This document shows, piece after piece, positions 15,839-24,446 of a stretch of 64,000 nucleotides of DNA. Source of the stretch: Solibacillus silvestris (GTDB lineage Bacteria > Bacillota > Bacilli > Bacillales_A > Planococcaceae); NCBI GenBank assembly GCA_001586195.1, contig CP014609.1, positions 2,818,501-2,882,500 of the forward strand. The letters are read 5' to 3'. Position 1 is the stretch's first letter. Each line of letters begins with the position of its first letter. The notes under the pieces were generated by a model that saw only the letters and a list, made by a program, of their open reading frames with translations, ran no database searches and was not told the origin of the DNA. The position numbers were made by a program, and so were the translations under genes.

Positions 15839-16219
15839 TTGGGTATTTTTGACGGTTTGATGGGGAATGCCAGTGAGTTGAAGGCAGAAGACGTTCAAAA
15901 GGAAATGGAAGAAATCATCACGAGTAATGAAGTGGTCAAACATGCTTATAAAGTCATAAGAGATACGTTTATCTTTACAAACAAACGCTTGATTCTCGTT
16001 GATAAGCAGGGGATGACTGGTAAGAAAACTGAGTATTTGTCTATTCCCTACAAAAGCATTACAAATTTCTCGATTGAAACGGCCGGAACGTTCGATTTGG
16101 ATGCAGAATTAAAAATCTGGATTTCCGGTAACAGCATTCCTATTCAGAAGAAGTTTAACAAAGCTACAAATATTTATGCGGTTCAACGGGTTTTAGCAGA
16201 AAATATTTTGTCGTCTTGA
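15839..16219 (+). CDS. Bacterial PH-domain protein
   Basis: These 126 residues form a single pleckstrin-homology-like domain, with RDTFIFTNKRLILVDKQGMTGKKTEYLSIPYKSITNFSIETAG as the core strands. This is the bPH_1 family; members are small cytosolic proteins of unknown partner. The start is TTG at 15839 with GGGGTGA upstream. A strong terminator follows, then repeat copy D. Confidence 0.82.
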   Translation: MGIFDGLMGNASELKAEDVQKEMEEIITSNEVVKHAYKVIRDTFIFTNKRLILVDKQGMTGKKTEYLSIPYKSITNFSIETAGTFDLDAELKIWISGNSIPIQKKFNKATNIYAVQRVLAENILSS

Positions 16220-16236
16220 TTATTGGGAAAGACGCA

Positions 16237-16293
16237 AAACGAACGATTTTGTAGGCTCCTTTCGTGGAGAATCAGAATCGTTCGTTTTTTTTT
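16237..16293 (+). terminator. Terminator of the PH-domain gene
   Basis: AAACGAACGATT (16237-16248) and AATCGTTCGTTT (16276-16287) pair perfectly over 12 bases. The 27-base loop is itself partly paired, and a T run follows. Confidence 0.85.
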
Positions 16294-16341
16294 GTTTCTT
16301 TTATCATTTGTGATTTATGATATGGTAGAAGCAAGAAGGAT

Positions 16342-16522
16342 ATTAGAAGATTTTCCGTTATATTAGAATATTTCCGTGCCTTATTAGAACTTTCGCAGCA
16401 CATATTTGAACATTGGGCACACTTATTAGAAGTTCGTACATATATATTAGAAAATCATACTTTTATTAGAACATTTTTTAGTTTATTAGAACATTGAGCG
16501 GTGATATTAGAACTTCTTCCAA
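16342..16522 (+). repeat. Nine-unit ATTAGAA phased element, copy D
   Basis: Anchors begin at 16342, 16362, 16383, 16404 (ATTTGAA), 16425, 16446, 16465, 16485 and 16506, with steps 20, 21, 21, 21, 21, 19, 20 and 21. It is very similar to copy E, which lies on the other strand 9 kb away, especially over units 5, 6, 8 and 9. It ends about 30 bases before the start of the CC-motif gene, whose promoter would have to lie inside it. Confidence 0.93.
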
Positions 16523-16553
16523 CCACACGCTCTACGAAAGCGAGGAACCTTTC

Positions 16554-16835
16554 ATGCAAATCGAACTCGATACAAATACGAAAAAATGGATGCAGTCAAA
16601 AGGCAAGCCGGTTTCCGTAAAAACCATTTCGGTGAACGCCTGCTGCGCCCCGCCTGTCCAGGAATTGATGACCCACTTAGGTAAGCCGAAAGATGCGCAT
16701 AATTATAACGAAATCAAAATCGATAACCTGTCCGTTTTCGTTGAGAAGCATCTATCACATAATGAAAAAATGACGCTGAAGCTTACAGGCATCGGGATTT
16801 TCAAAATGATTTCGGCAAAGTTAGGGAGCAATTAA
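16554..16835 (+). CDS. CC/Se-motif family small protein
   Basis: The 93 residues start MQIELDTNTKKWMQSKGKPVSVKT and contain the adjacent cysteines NACCAPPVQELMTHLGKP at about residues 30-47, the mark of the CC/Se (seleno)protein family, in which the second position can be selenocysteine in other species. The function is unknown; a redox or metal role is plausible. The ATG 16554 has AGCGAGGA upstream; the 20-residue longer frame would be translated from repeat copy D and is rejected. Its stop overlaps by four bases the end of the convergent reductase gene. Confidence 0.75.
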   Translation: MQIELDTNTKKWMQSKGKPVSVKTISVNACCAPPVQELMTHLGKPKDAHNYNEIKIDNLSVFVEKHLSHNEKMTLKLTGIGIFKMISAKLGSN

Positions 16836-17452
16836 TAAGCGATCCCCACACGCGTTTTTTTATAATCGCTGCTTTGCAGTAAGCTGTAGGCAAAATCCGC
16901 TGTATCCGGAACTGAAATTTGGCTGCCGTCTTCCGGTAGAAAATTGCGTTCTGTACGGTATTTCCCGAGCTTTTCTCCATCTGGCAAATAGGTAGGGCAG
17001 ACAATTGTCCAATCAAGGCCGGACTGTTGTAGCATGTCATACACTTTATGGTGTTCTTCTGCAGCTCGGGTTAACTTTCTTTTTGATTCGCTTGACTGAT
17101 AGCGCAGCAGTTCCGGGCTGACCCGACTTTGCAGGATGCCGGCAGTACCGATTGTAATGATTCGTTTAATGCCTTCCTTTTTCATTGCATCGATAACTAG
17201 CGGCATACTTTCGGTTAAAGTCGTTCCCCCATCTGTATTCAGTGCACTTAACACTACATCCACCCCATGCATCGCCCGCTCAATATCTTCTTTCTTCAGC
17301 ACATTCCCCTGAATTACTGTTAAATTTTCATGATGATTTTCAATTTTGTCCGGTGTCCGAACGAGAGCTGTCACATGATGGCCATCCTGAAGCGCATTCA
17401 TTACTAAATGACTTCCAACTCGACCTGTTCCACCTAAAATTAATAAATTCAT
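16832..17452 (-). CDS. NAD(P)-binding oxidoreductase (NmrA/atypical SDR)
   Basis: The 206 residues begin with the Rossmann motif LILGGTGRVGSHLV (G-x-x-G-x-x-G, residues 5-14) and continue with NVLKKEDIERAMHGVDVVLSAL, which marks an atypical SDR of the NAD(P)H-binding, YwnB-like group. The classical YxxxK pair is not clear, so it may be a redox sensor or a flavin/quinone-type reductase. It is transcribed toward the CC-motif gene, with a four-base overlap of the two 3' ends. Confidence 0.82.
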   Translation of the reverse strand: MNLLILGGTGRVGSHLVMNALQDGHHVTALVRTPDKIENHHENLTVIQGNVLKKEDIERAMHGVDVVLSALNTDGGTTLTESMPLVIDAMKKEGIKRIITIGTAGILQSRVSPELLRYQSSESKRKLTRAAEEHHKVYDMLQQSGLDWTIVCPTYLPDGEKLGKYRTERNFLPEDGSQISVPDTADFAYSLLQSSDYKKTRVGIAY

Positions 17453-17591
17453 TTGTAAAACCTTCTTTCTTTCTTATAAAGATACGTCCTTAAACTTACT
17501 TTATTATAATGGACTTCATAAAAAAATGAGAAACTCAATGATTGCCCAGTTTCTCATTTCTGTTTCCCCGTATCGAAATTATATTAACGTC

Positions 17592-19112
17592 TTAAATAAT
17601 GTGCTCCTTTTCTTTTGCTCTTAGCACATGTTTCAAAATTTTCCCTGATGGATTCCGAGGCATCTCTTTTACAATTTCCACCATGTGTGGAACTTTATAT
17701 TTCGCTAATTTACTCCGTGCATGGTCAATAATTTCCTGCTCTGTAATCGCGCCTTCTTCTGCTAGGACAACAATGGCTTTAGGAATTTCACCATAAATCG
17801 GATCTGGTATGCCAATAACAGCCGCATCGATTACTTGTGGGATTTGATACAAAACATTCTCGACCTCAATCGGATAAATGTTTTCCCCGCCCCGGATTAT
17901 TAAATCTTTCTTACGATCTATAATATATAAGTAACCATCTTCATCGAGCCGGCCTAAATCACCTGAATAAAGCCAGCCATTTTTAATTACTTGCATCGTT
18001 TCCTCATCATTTTTTAAATAACCCTTCATAATTTGCTCACCTTTAATGCAAATCTCGCCGATTTCCCCAACAGGCAGGTCTACACCGTTTGCATCCACAA
18101 TTTTCAGCTGTGTATTCGGTAGGGCTTTACCGACTGACCCTGCTTTAGTGAGCACTGCTTCATCTGGCAATTCCGTTGCACCAGGGCTACTTTCGGTTTG
18201 ACCGTATAAATTATGGAACTCCACTTTGGGAAAGGCTTCTTTAAGATTTTTAATAATTTCATGCGGCATTGGTGCTGAACCGTACACCATTTTCCTTACA
18301 TTAGGAAATGCCTGATTCGCAAAATCAAATTTACTTAGTAATAATGCATACATTGTCGGAACACCTGAAAACACGGTAATCTTTTTCTCAAGGATAGTAG
18401 GAATAGTACGATCCGGTATGAACATTTCATCGATTACTAATGTCGCGCCACAATAAATCGTTGATACGGCGATTACATGTAAGCCTGCACAATGGAATAA
18501 TGGAATCGAAATGTAGACACGGTCTGACTTTTGATAGGCGATACGTTCCGACCATTGCTGCACAGCACTGATGACATTACGGTGGGTTAACATGACACCT
18601 TTGGGACGCCCTGTTGTACCAGACGTATAAAGTACCAATGCCGTGTCGTTTGCTTTGTTTTCAACTGGTTGAAGCTCCATGCCACTAGCCTCTGCTTGCA
18701 TTTCAGTCCGTGTTTGTGTCCATTCAAATTCATATTCCACCTGCTGCAACGATCCTTCAAGACGCTCATCATAGATTAATCCTTTTGCTTCTGAATGATT
18801 GAAAATATACGTCAGTTCATCTGGTGCCAACTTCGTATTGATTGGAAGTAATGTACATCCTGCAAGCTGAACACCATAATACACCGCCATAAACAAATCG
18901 GAGTTTAGCAGCATAGAGGCAACGATATCTCCTTTTTTCATGCCTTTACTTTGTAAGAATGCTGCAACAAGTTCAACCTTTTTGTAAAAAGCCTCATATG
19001 AGATTTCATCGTTATTAAATGCCACCGCAATTGCTTCAGGTGTTTGTTCCACTTGTGCTTTCAAATAATCCGTTATGAACATGTTTTCGCTACTAAACTG
19101 ATGTTGATTCAT
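17592..19112 (-). CDS. Acyl-CoA synthetase (AMP-forming, fatty-acid type)
   Basis: The 506-residue ANL-family enzyme activates a carboxylic acid with ATP and joins it to CoA. Motifs: YTSGTTGRPKGVMLTH (P-loop, about residue 168), NLYGQTESSPGAT, YSGDLGRLDEDGYLYIIDRKKDLIIRGGENIYP and PRNPSGKILKHVLR with the catalytic Lys. It resembles LcfB-type long-chain ligases, but chain length cannot be judged. The ATG 19112 (AGGAGG ten bases upstream) and a GTG at 19118 are both possible starts. It is not visibly in an operon. Confidence 0.88.
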   Translation of the reverse strand: MNQHQFSSENMFITDYLKAQVEQTPEAIAVAFNNDEISYEAFYKKVELVAAFLQSKGMKKGDIVASMLLNSDLFMAVYYGVQLAGCTLLPINTKLAPDELTYIFNHSEAKGLIYDERLEGSLQQVEYEFEWTQTRTEMQAEASGMELQPVENKANDTALVLYTSGTTGRPKGVMLTHRNVISAVQQWSERIAYQKSDRVYISIPLFHCAGLHVIAVSTIYCGATLVIDEMFIPDRTIPTILEKKITVFSGVPTMYALLLSKFDFANQAFPNVRKMVYGSAPMPHEIIKNLKEAFPKVEFHNLYGQTESSPGATELPDEAVLTKAGSVGKALPNTQLKIVDANGVDLPVGEIGEICIKGEQIMKGYLKNDEETMQVIKNGWLYSGDLGRLDEDGYLYIIDRKKDLIIRGGENIYPIEVENVLYQIPQVIDAAVIGIPDPIYGEIPKAIVVLAEEGAITEQEIIDHARSKLAKYKVPHMVEIVKEMPRNPSGKILKHVLRAKEKEHII

Positions 19113-19255
19113 TCCCACTCATCCTCCTAATCGGTATTAAAATTCCTATTAGAAACTAATTCTCTTTAATGAAAGTAAATCCTTCTTTCACTCATCCAGT
19201 GTAATCGCCCCAAAAAAATAGGAGATGAGAGAAATAATCTCCCATCCCCTAATAA

Positions 19256-19570
19256 TTATCCTTCAATATAATTCGCTTCCAAGCCGCGCGCTACTTCCTT
19301 CGTTTTATCCATAACTGCCCGATGTGCCGCCGCAACATATAACTCGCTTTCGTAAAAACGGAATGGTATTTCCTGGCCTTCATATTGCCACATGAAGAAG
19401 TGGCCGTTAATTTTCATATTGACACCGTCTTGTGTGACACTATAGAAATCTCGGTATACGAAATCCGATTTTGTCGCAAAGAAGTTTTGGCATTCCTGTA
19501 AGCTGAGCGTAGGATTCCCTTCCTGATCATGACGTGTAATTTTATATCGTGGATTCATTCGTGTATTCAT
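19256..19570 (-). CDS. Conserved hypothetical protein
   Basis: This 104-residue soluble protein is not recognised. It is rich in aromatic and charged residues (YRDFYSVTQDGVNMKINGHFFMWQYEGQEIPFRFYESELYVAA) with an alternating strand pattern in the middle and a C-terminal helix. There is no signal peptide or membrane segment. AAAGGAG lies seven bases before the ATG, which supports translation. Confidence 0.65.
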   Translation of the reverse strand: MNTRMNPRYKITRHDQEGNPTLSLQECQNFFATKSDFVYRDFYSVTQDGVNMKINGHFFMWQYEGQEIPFRFYESELYVAAAHRAVMDKTKEVARGLEANYIEG

Positions 19571-19662
19571 TAAAAATCTCCTTTAATAACCATCTATCGT
19601 TTCATTATAGTTGGTTATGTTAGTTAAGGCAAAAGAGATCATTCAGGTTCCTTAACGCTTCA

Positions 19663-20487
19663 CTACATATTTTTGCTTTGCTGCAGAAGTTTAGACTTCC
19701 CGGATCGTTCCCACTCCTCCACTGTCTCATATGCTTCTTCCGGGGAGTATCCTTTTCCTACTAGAACGCCCATAAGAATAAATTCCTGAAGAATATGAGT
19801 AGTGTTTATCCCTCTTTGAAAATCTTCTAATCCTTCTTTCACTAAATATTCGGTATGCCGTATCCATTCATCCGGCGTCTTCCCAGAAATAACAGGGAAT
19901 TCATTGCTGTGACCTCCGCCTTCTTTCATAGCCATTGCTGCAGCTTTCGTAGGGTGAACCGTTCCGAATGGATGGTTCGGTGGAGCGTAGATAGAATATA
20001 GTTTTAGTGGGACATTACCGGTATTCGTTAAGTTATGCCATGTTCCGGCAGGGATAAAAATGGCAAAGTCATCCTGGACATTTCTTCTAAAGTCTAATTG
20101 ATCTTTATTTTTGCCCATTTGAGTTACCCCTTGCCCTTGCTCTATCCGTAAAAATTGATCGACATTCGGATGCATCTCCAGTCCAACATCTTCTCCCGGC
20201 TCCAGACTCATTAATGTGAGCTGCAAATGTTTGCCAGTCCATAAAGCCGTACGATACGTATTGTTTTGCTTCGATGCCTCGTTAATATTGATGACAAATG
20301 GGGTCGCTCCATAATCCTTTAACATCATTCCATTATTACCACCGGAAACAGGAGAGGGATTTAATTGATTTATAGAAACAGCCCCATATGGGTATGTCCA
20401 GTAAGTCGGGGTTCCAACATAATTATACGGCGAAGAATTCACATAATATGGCGCTTGATATGGATACCCATAAGATTGATAATACAT
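19663..20487 (-). CDS. Cupin protein with Tyr/Pro-rich head (spore-coat-like)
   Basis: The 274 residues have three parts. The head (1-40) is Tyr/Pro-rich (MYYQSYGYPYQAPYY), as in spore-coat proteins. A cupin domain (about 60-170) carries EPGEDVGLEMHPNVDQFLRIEQGQG with one metal-site set and FIPAGTWHNLTNTG with the second. The helical C-terminal region is FPVISGKTPDEWIRHTEYLVKEGLEDFQRG. The enzyme activity is unknown. GAAGGGA precedes the ATG. The aromatic head suggests cross-linking in the spore surface, which is inference. Confidence 0.75.
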   Translation of the reverse strand: MYYQSYGYPYQAPYYVNSSPYNYVGTPTYWTYPYGAVSINQLNPSPVSGGNNGMMLKDYGATPFVININEASKQNNTYRTALWTGKHLQLTLMSLEPGEDVGLEMHPNVDQFLRIEQGQGVTQMGKNKDQLDFRRNVQDDFAIFIPAGTWHNLTNTGNVPLKLYSIYAPPNHPFGTVHPTKAAAMAMKEGGGHSNEFPVISGKTPDEWIRHTEYLVKEGLEDFQRGINTTHILQEFILMGVLVGKGYSPEEAYETVEEWERSGKSKLLQQSKNM

Positions 20488-20573
20488 TTATTTCATTCCC
20501 TTCACAGAATCATCGTATTATCATATGCGACTGTTTTAAAAACGCCTATTATAGAATATAGTTACCTGTCCCT

Positions 20574-20789
20574 TTATTTGCTTGTATCATAATTTATGTT
20601 CATTTTAAGTTCGTTTAAATCTTTATCAATTTTGGATATTACTCTATGTAACTCTTCATTTTCCGAAGGGGTAAATGTTTCGCCGCTGCGTTTCCTTAAA
20701 ACTACTGCTTGATTTATGAGTCTTAAACATGTTTTAATCAGTGCCAAATCCTTTTCGATCGCCTCTTTGCTTATGTCTATTTCGCCCAT
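20574..20789 (-). CDS. Small helical hypothetical protein
   Basis: This 71-residue, strongly helical and charged protein (MGEIDISKEAIEKDLALIK at the start) has no cysteine or membrane segment. It has a very good ribosome site (GAAGGGAGTG, six bases before ATG). It lies 84 bases upstream of the cupin gene in the same direction and could be its partner. No family recognised. Confidence 0.6.
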   Translation of the reverse strand: MGEIDISKEAIEKDLALIKTCLRLINQAVVLRKRSGETFTPSENEELHRVISKIDKDLNELKMNINYDTSK

Positions 20790-20872
20790 TTATAACACTC
20801 CCTTCCATAAATTATATAACAGGAAGCACAAAAATACTCCCCTTTGCTTAAAGGAGAGTATTTTTTCATATT

Positions 20873-22048
20873 TTATTCCCAAATAGCGGATGCCCACTCA
20901 GGATGATCGATAAATGGATTACGGTTATGCTGGTAATCGGTATAAATAATTTCATTTCTTGTACGTTCAAAATTGTCGACCGGGTCTTGTTTATGCCATT
21001 GGAGCAGTACCGAAAGCTTCCCGTGATAAGGAGCTGTGCCGTTGTTGACCTGATTATTTAATTCCAAATCAAGTTCCCCGCTGTCTCCTTCATAGCGAAC
21101 CGCCATATAAAACAGCATACGGGCAACATCACCTTTTACGCTGTCTCTTGGCTCCCATGAATCAGAATCATAGTAGTTGCCGGATGCTTCTGAATGCTCG
21201 TTCCCGCCATTGTCAAAGTCAAGATTGCTTCGCGTACCGTTGACACTGACATCGGTTGGACGCAAATGATGCAAGTCTGTTCCTGCACCCATCGATGTGC
21301 CAAAACCACCGTGCGATTTTGCCCAAACATGCTCACGGTTCCAGTCATTCACGTTCCCGCCGTTTGTAAATTTGCTTTGGGAGCGGCCTGTATAAAGAAG
21401 AATGACGTTATTCGAATTGTTGGGATCTTCATCTGTTTCGCGAAGAGCTGTCCATACATTGGAATACGGAATTTCGGTATGGTCATCTATAATATTATGC
21501 AAAGCCGATTTTAAAGCTGCACCGGTTTTCCCTATAGCTGCATCATAATAGGCACCCGTTGAAGGATTTGGTGTCGGAGTCGGCTCAGGATCGGCAGGAC
21601 TTCCCCCCACTACTTCAAAAGCTGTACTATTTTTTAATCCAGGATGAGAAAAGTATGCTGACAAGGCGCCCGTGATTTTCACGCTTTTCCCCATTAATGA
21701 AGGATTTGATTTTAATCCGTAAGAAGAGCGGAAAGAAGTTGGAATCTGTACATAGATCATGTTAGCGATATTCGTTTCGTTCGCATTGTCCGCTATTGCC
21801 AATGCATAGTCATTCGGAAAACTGCCTGTAAGGACGGTCGTTGTTGATGTAGGTTGTCCCACCACATAACCTTGAACTGTTTTTGTGGAGTTGTTTTGAT
21901 TGCTGATTGCCTGAGATACGGAGTAAGGTGTCGACCACGACCCGTCCCCAGCTGCTGCATTTGTAACAGTAGATTGAAGAGGCTGAATTAAAATGAAAAC
22001 AATAAGTACCCAAGAAAACAGTAGACGTACATTTCGATTTTTAACCAT
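20873..22048 (-). CDS. Secreted endonuclease (endonuclease I/BsnA type) with OB-fold head
   Basis: The 391 residues have a signal peptide (hydrophobic VRLLFSWVLIVFILIQPLQ, cleaved near ATNAAAG). An OB-like domain (about 30-150, KTVQGYVVGQPTST to KSVKITGALSAYF) and a Pro-rich linker (DPEPTPTPNPST) follow. The C-terminal His-Me-finger nuclease domain carries NDWNREHVWAKSHGG with the catalytic His, DLHHLRPTD and the Asn/Glu region NSLDFD-type. It probably degrades extracellular DNA or RNA for nutrients. ATG 22048 is chosen because AGGAGG precedes it by six bases. Confidence 0.88.
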   Translation of the reverse strand: MVKNRNVRLLFSWVLIVFILIQPLQSTVTNAAAGDGSWSTPYSVSQAISNQNNSTKTVQGYVVGQPTSTTTVLTGSFPNDYALAIADNANETNIANMIYVQIPTSFRSSYGLKSNPSLMGKSVKITGALSAYFSHPGLKNSTAFEVVGGSPADPEPTPTPNPSTGAYYDAAIGKTGAALKSALHNIIDDHTEIPYSNVWTALRETDEDPNNSNNVILLYTGRSQSKFTNGGNVNDWNREHVWAKSHGGFGTSMGAGTDLHHLRPTDVSVNGTRSNLDFDNGGNEHSEASGNYYDSDSWEPRDSVKGDVARMLFYMAVRYEGDSGELDLELNNQVNNGTAPYHGKLSVLLQWHKQDPVDNFERTRNEIIYTDYQHNRNPFIDHPEWASAIWE

Positions 22049-22276
22049 TTTTCTCCTCCTAGTTATGCAATTTAAGTTCAATCAGCAAACGCCAACCAAC
22101 TCCTCTTTATATTATCATAAAATTATTAATATTCCGTTAATTTTTGAAGAAAAATCGTTAAATTATTTAATTACTTGTTAAGAATGTGATGGAACTAGTT
22201 TAGGCACGTCAATAAAGCATAAAAAAACTAGAAAATGTAATAATCAACTACTCCACTTTCCAGCGATTAGAAATTT

Positions 22277-22849
22277 TCACTTTAGCGACTGCCGAAACTT
22301 CACAATTTCCACGAGGCGGTTGTTCATCATATCTACAGAGTCTTCAAAGTTGTTCAAATACCATTGAATGAGTAATCCGATGATGGCATTTGCATTATAG
22401 GCATGCAGATATTTATTTAACTGATGTTCATGCTTTAAATAATCGGTCTCATTCATCAGCTTGCAGATTTCATCAAAAAGCATGTAATAATATTTCATCG
22501 ATACATCTTCAGATAATACAATTTTGTAAAAGTCCTCGTATTTTTTTACGTGGTCGAAAATCTTTACTGAATTTGGGTTTAAGTTGAGACCGTTGACGGT
22601 TAATTGCAGTCCTTCTTTAAATGGCTCATCATAAGAAATATGTAAATCCATCATGATTTCCTCGAATAATTCCTCCAGCACATCGTCAACACTTTGATAA
22701 TGGAAATAAAAAGTACCCCGGTTAATCGTTGCTTCTTTACAAAGCTCGGTAATTTTAATTTGAGGCAATGATTTTTTCTTCAATAATAACAGTAATGCTT
22801 TATGTATTGTTTTTTTCGTTTTGATAACACGAAGATCGTTTTTATTCAT
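22277..22849 (-). CDS. TetR/AcrR-family regulator
   Basis: The 190 residues contain a helix-turn-helix near the N-terminus (LPQIKITELCKEATINRGTFYFHYQSVDDVLEELF, about residues 28-62), with a ligand domain after it. It is divergent from the SDR gene at 22997 and the 147-base gap holds TGTACA-type inverted repeats, so it is probably the SDR repressor and self-regulated. AAAGGAGG precedes its ATG. Confidence 0.87.
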   Translation of the reverse strand: MNKNDLRVIKTKKTIHKALLLLLKKKSLPQIKITELCKEATINRGTFYFHYQSVDDVLEELFEEIMMDLHISYDEPFKEGLQLTVNGLNLNPNSVKIFDHVKKYEDFYKIVLSEDVSMKYYYMLFDEICKLMNETDYLKHEHQLNKYLHAYNANAIIGLLIQWYLNNFEDSVDMMNNRLVEIVKFRQSLK

Positions 22850-22883
22850 GATGACCTCCTTTACTGTACAATTCTATCAAATA

Positions 22884-22902
22884 TGTTGGATATCGTACAA
22901 CA
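22884..22902. promoter_or_regulatory. Inverted repeat, candidate TetR operator (tetR side)
   Basis: TGTTG and CAACA arms flank nine bases that include GTACAA. Together with a nearby CTGTACA at 22864 it lies in the region expected for the promoter of the TetR gene. It resembles the better site at 22953-22970. Confidence 0.4.
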
Positions 22903-22919
22903 TGAAGGTTTTTTGCTGA

Positions 22920-22970
22920 TTGAAAACGCTTTATTTTGTGTAATATACTTTTATTGTACAAATGTGCAAT
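22920..22970 (+). promoter_or_regulatory. SDR promoter with overlapping TetR operator
   Basis: A -35 TTGAAA (22920-22925) and -10 TATACT (22944-22949) are 18 bases apart. Directly behind them, 22953-22970 forms the near-perfect palindrome ATTGTACA-AA-TGTGCAAT with one mismatch. A repressor bound there would cover the start of transcription. Confidence 0.6.
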
Positions 22971-22996
22971 ATGATATTTCAGGAGGATGAATTCAA

Positions 22997-23755
22997 ATGA
23001 AATTACAAGGCAAAGTAGCAATCGTAACTGGTGCAGCTTCTGGTATGGGGAAAGCAATCGCTGAACTTTATGCAAAAGAAGGTGCAAAAGTTGTCGTTTC
23101 AGATTATAACGGTGAAGGTGCGAAAACGGTAGCGGATGCAATCGTGGCAGCTGGCGGACAAGCAATCGCCAATCAGGCTAACGTAGCAGAATTAACTGAC
23201 ATCGAGCGTATGTTTGAAGAAACAAAAGCAGCATACGGTCAATTAGATATTTTAGTAAACAACGCTGGAATCATGGACGGCATGGAGCCAGTCGGTGAAA
23301 TTTCAGATGAGAAGTGGGATCGTCTTTTCTCAGTCAATACTATGGGTGTGATGCGTGCAATGCGTATCGCAACAAACATCTTCCTTGAACAAGGTCATGG
23401 TGTTATCGTGAACAACATTTCAGCTGGCGGCTTACGCGGTGCTCGCGCTGGTGCAGCTTATACTGCTTCTAAGCACGCAGTAGCTGGTTTAACGAAAAAC
23501 ACAGGTTATATGTACGCTAATTCTGGTATCCGTTGCAACGGAATTGCACCAGGTGGCGTAATGACAAATATTCAAGCTTCGATGACAGGCATTTCCGAGT
23601 TTGGTGCTGCTCGTCAGCAAACAGGTCTTGGCACAATGCCGCGCGCTGGTCAACCGGAGGAAATCGCTAAGCTAGCATTATTCCTAGGTTCTGATGATTC
23701 AAGCTTCATCAACGGACAAGTCATTGCTGCTGATGCTGGTTGGACTGCATACTAA
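22997..23755 (+). CDS. Short-chain dehydrogenase/reductase under TetR control
   Basis: This 252-residue classical SDR has TGAASGMG (residues 11-18), acidic D37 (NAD preference), NNAG (88-91), the catalytic Ser in NNISAGG and YTASKHA (Tyr-Lys). It resembles 3-oxoacyl or glucose-type dehydrogenases, but the substrate is unknown. AGGAGGATG lies upstream of ATG. The codon choice (many GCA, GGT, CGT, few rare codons) suggests high expression. It has a strong terminator and a divergent TetR gene. Confidence 0.87.
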   Translation: MKLQGKVAIVTGAASGMGKAIAELYAKEGAKVVVSDYNGEGAKTVADAIVAAGGQAIANQANVAELTDIERMFEETKAAYGQLDILVNNAGIMDGMEPVGEISDEKWDRLFSVNTMGVMRAMRIATNIFLEQGHGVIVNNISAGGLRGARAGAAYTASKHAVAGLTKNTGYMYANSGIRCNGIAPGGVMTNIQASMTGISEFGAARQQTGLGTMPRAGQPEEIAKLALFLGSDDSSFINGQVIAADAGWTAY

Positions 23756-23780
23756 TTTTCATGTAGCTGATAGATTAAAT

Positions 23781-23825
23781 AGAGAGACAAAATCTTAGAT
23801 CACTCGGATTTTGTCTCTCTTTTTC
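23781..23825 (+). terminator. Terminator of the TetR-controlled SDR
   Basis: AGAGAGACAAAATC and GATTTTGTCTCTCT pair perfectly over 14 bases with a 12-base loop, followed by T residues. The facing gene is convergent, so it may serve both. Confidence 0.9.
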
Positions 23826-23830
23826 TTGCT

Positions 23831-24319
23831 TTAAACAGACGCCGCTGCATCCTGATCAGCTTTCACACAATCGATTGCAATAACAATAGCAATGATGATT
23901 TTTTCCATGTCATCCTTAAGTACTTCTACCTTGTAGCTATCCCCCCATGTAAACCATTCCTTGCTTACTTGCCCGATGACTTCCCCATGCTGTTTTACTG
24001 CAAATTGCATATCCCACCAGTTCCCCTCAATTTCCACCCCAACTGCATTCACCGAATAGCGTGCCTTGAAAAGCGAGAGCTCCTTCTGGATTGTCAATAC
24101 CTCTTGTCCTTCGACTTCCACATAAAATTTTGGCAGCAAACTGAGCACCTTTTTCGTAATTAGCGCGACTTCATTTCTTGCTGTATCCATAATCGAGTAC
24201 GTTTTCGGTATTTGCATAAAACTTCCTTCTACAAGATATACATCATTTTCGTGCTGATCCTTTACCGTAAATTTTCCGCTAAGACTGAAAACCTTTTGTT
24301 TAATAAATAGCTGTTTCAT
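23831..24319 (-). CDS. LURP-one-related protein (YxjI type)
   Basis: This 162-residue protein has the twisted beta-barrel fold seen in tubby/LURP-one proteins. Typical are the start KQLFIKQKVFSLSGKFTVKDQHENDVYLVEGS, the middle LLPKFYVEV and the closing WFTWGDSYKVEVLKD. Members have unknown function; membrane-lipid binding has been suggested for the fold. AAGGAGG precedes the ATG. Single gene. Confidence 0.8.
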   Translation of the reverse strand: MKQLFIKQKVFSLSGKFTVKDQHENDVYLVEGSFMQIPKTYSIMDTARNEVALITKKVLSLLPKFYVEVEGQEVLTIQKELSLFKARYSVNAVGVEIEGNWWDMQFAVKQHGEVIGQVSKEWFTWGDSYKVEVLKDDMEKIIIAIVIAIDCVKADQDAAASV

Positions 24320-24404
24320 TCAAAATACCTCCTTTAGTTAATACCTTTACGATTAAATGAGAAAAAAAGATTCAATCGCTAAAATGTTGATGCGAATAAT
24401 AAAA

Positions 24405-24446
24405 ATGAACCTTCCATCTCAAACTTGACTGGAAGGTTCATTTTTT
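24405..24446 (-). terminator. Terminator of msrA
   Basis: TGAACCTTCCA and TGGAAGGTTCA pair perfectly over 11 bases, with T runs on both sides, so the hairpin can work in both directions. In the minus direction it closes msrA. Confidence 0.8.

Noticed and set aside
16494-16553. 20-residue extension of the CC-motif protein
   Set aside because: It derives from the last units of repeat copy D; the ATG 16554 has its own ribosome site.
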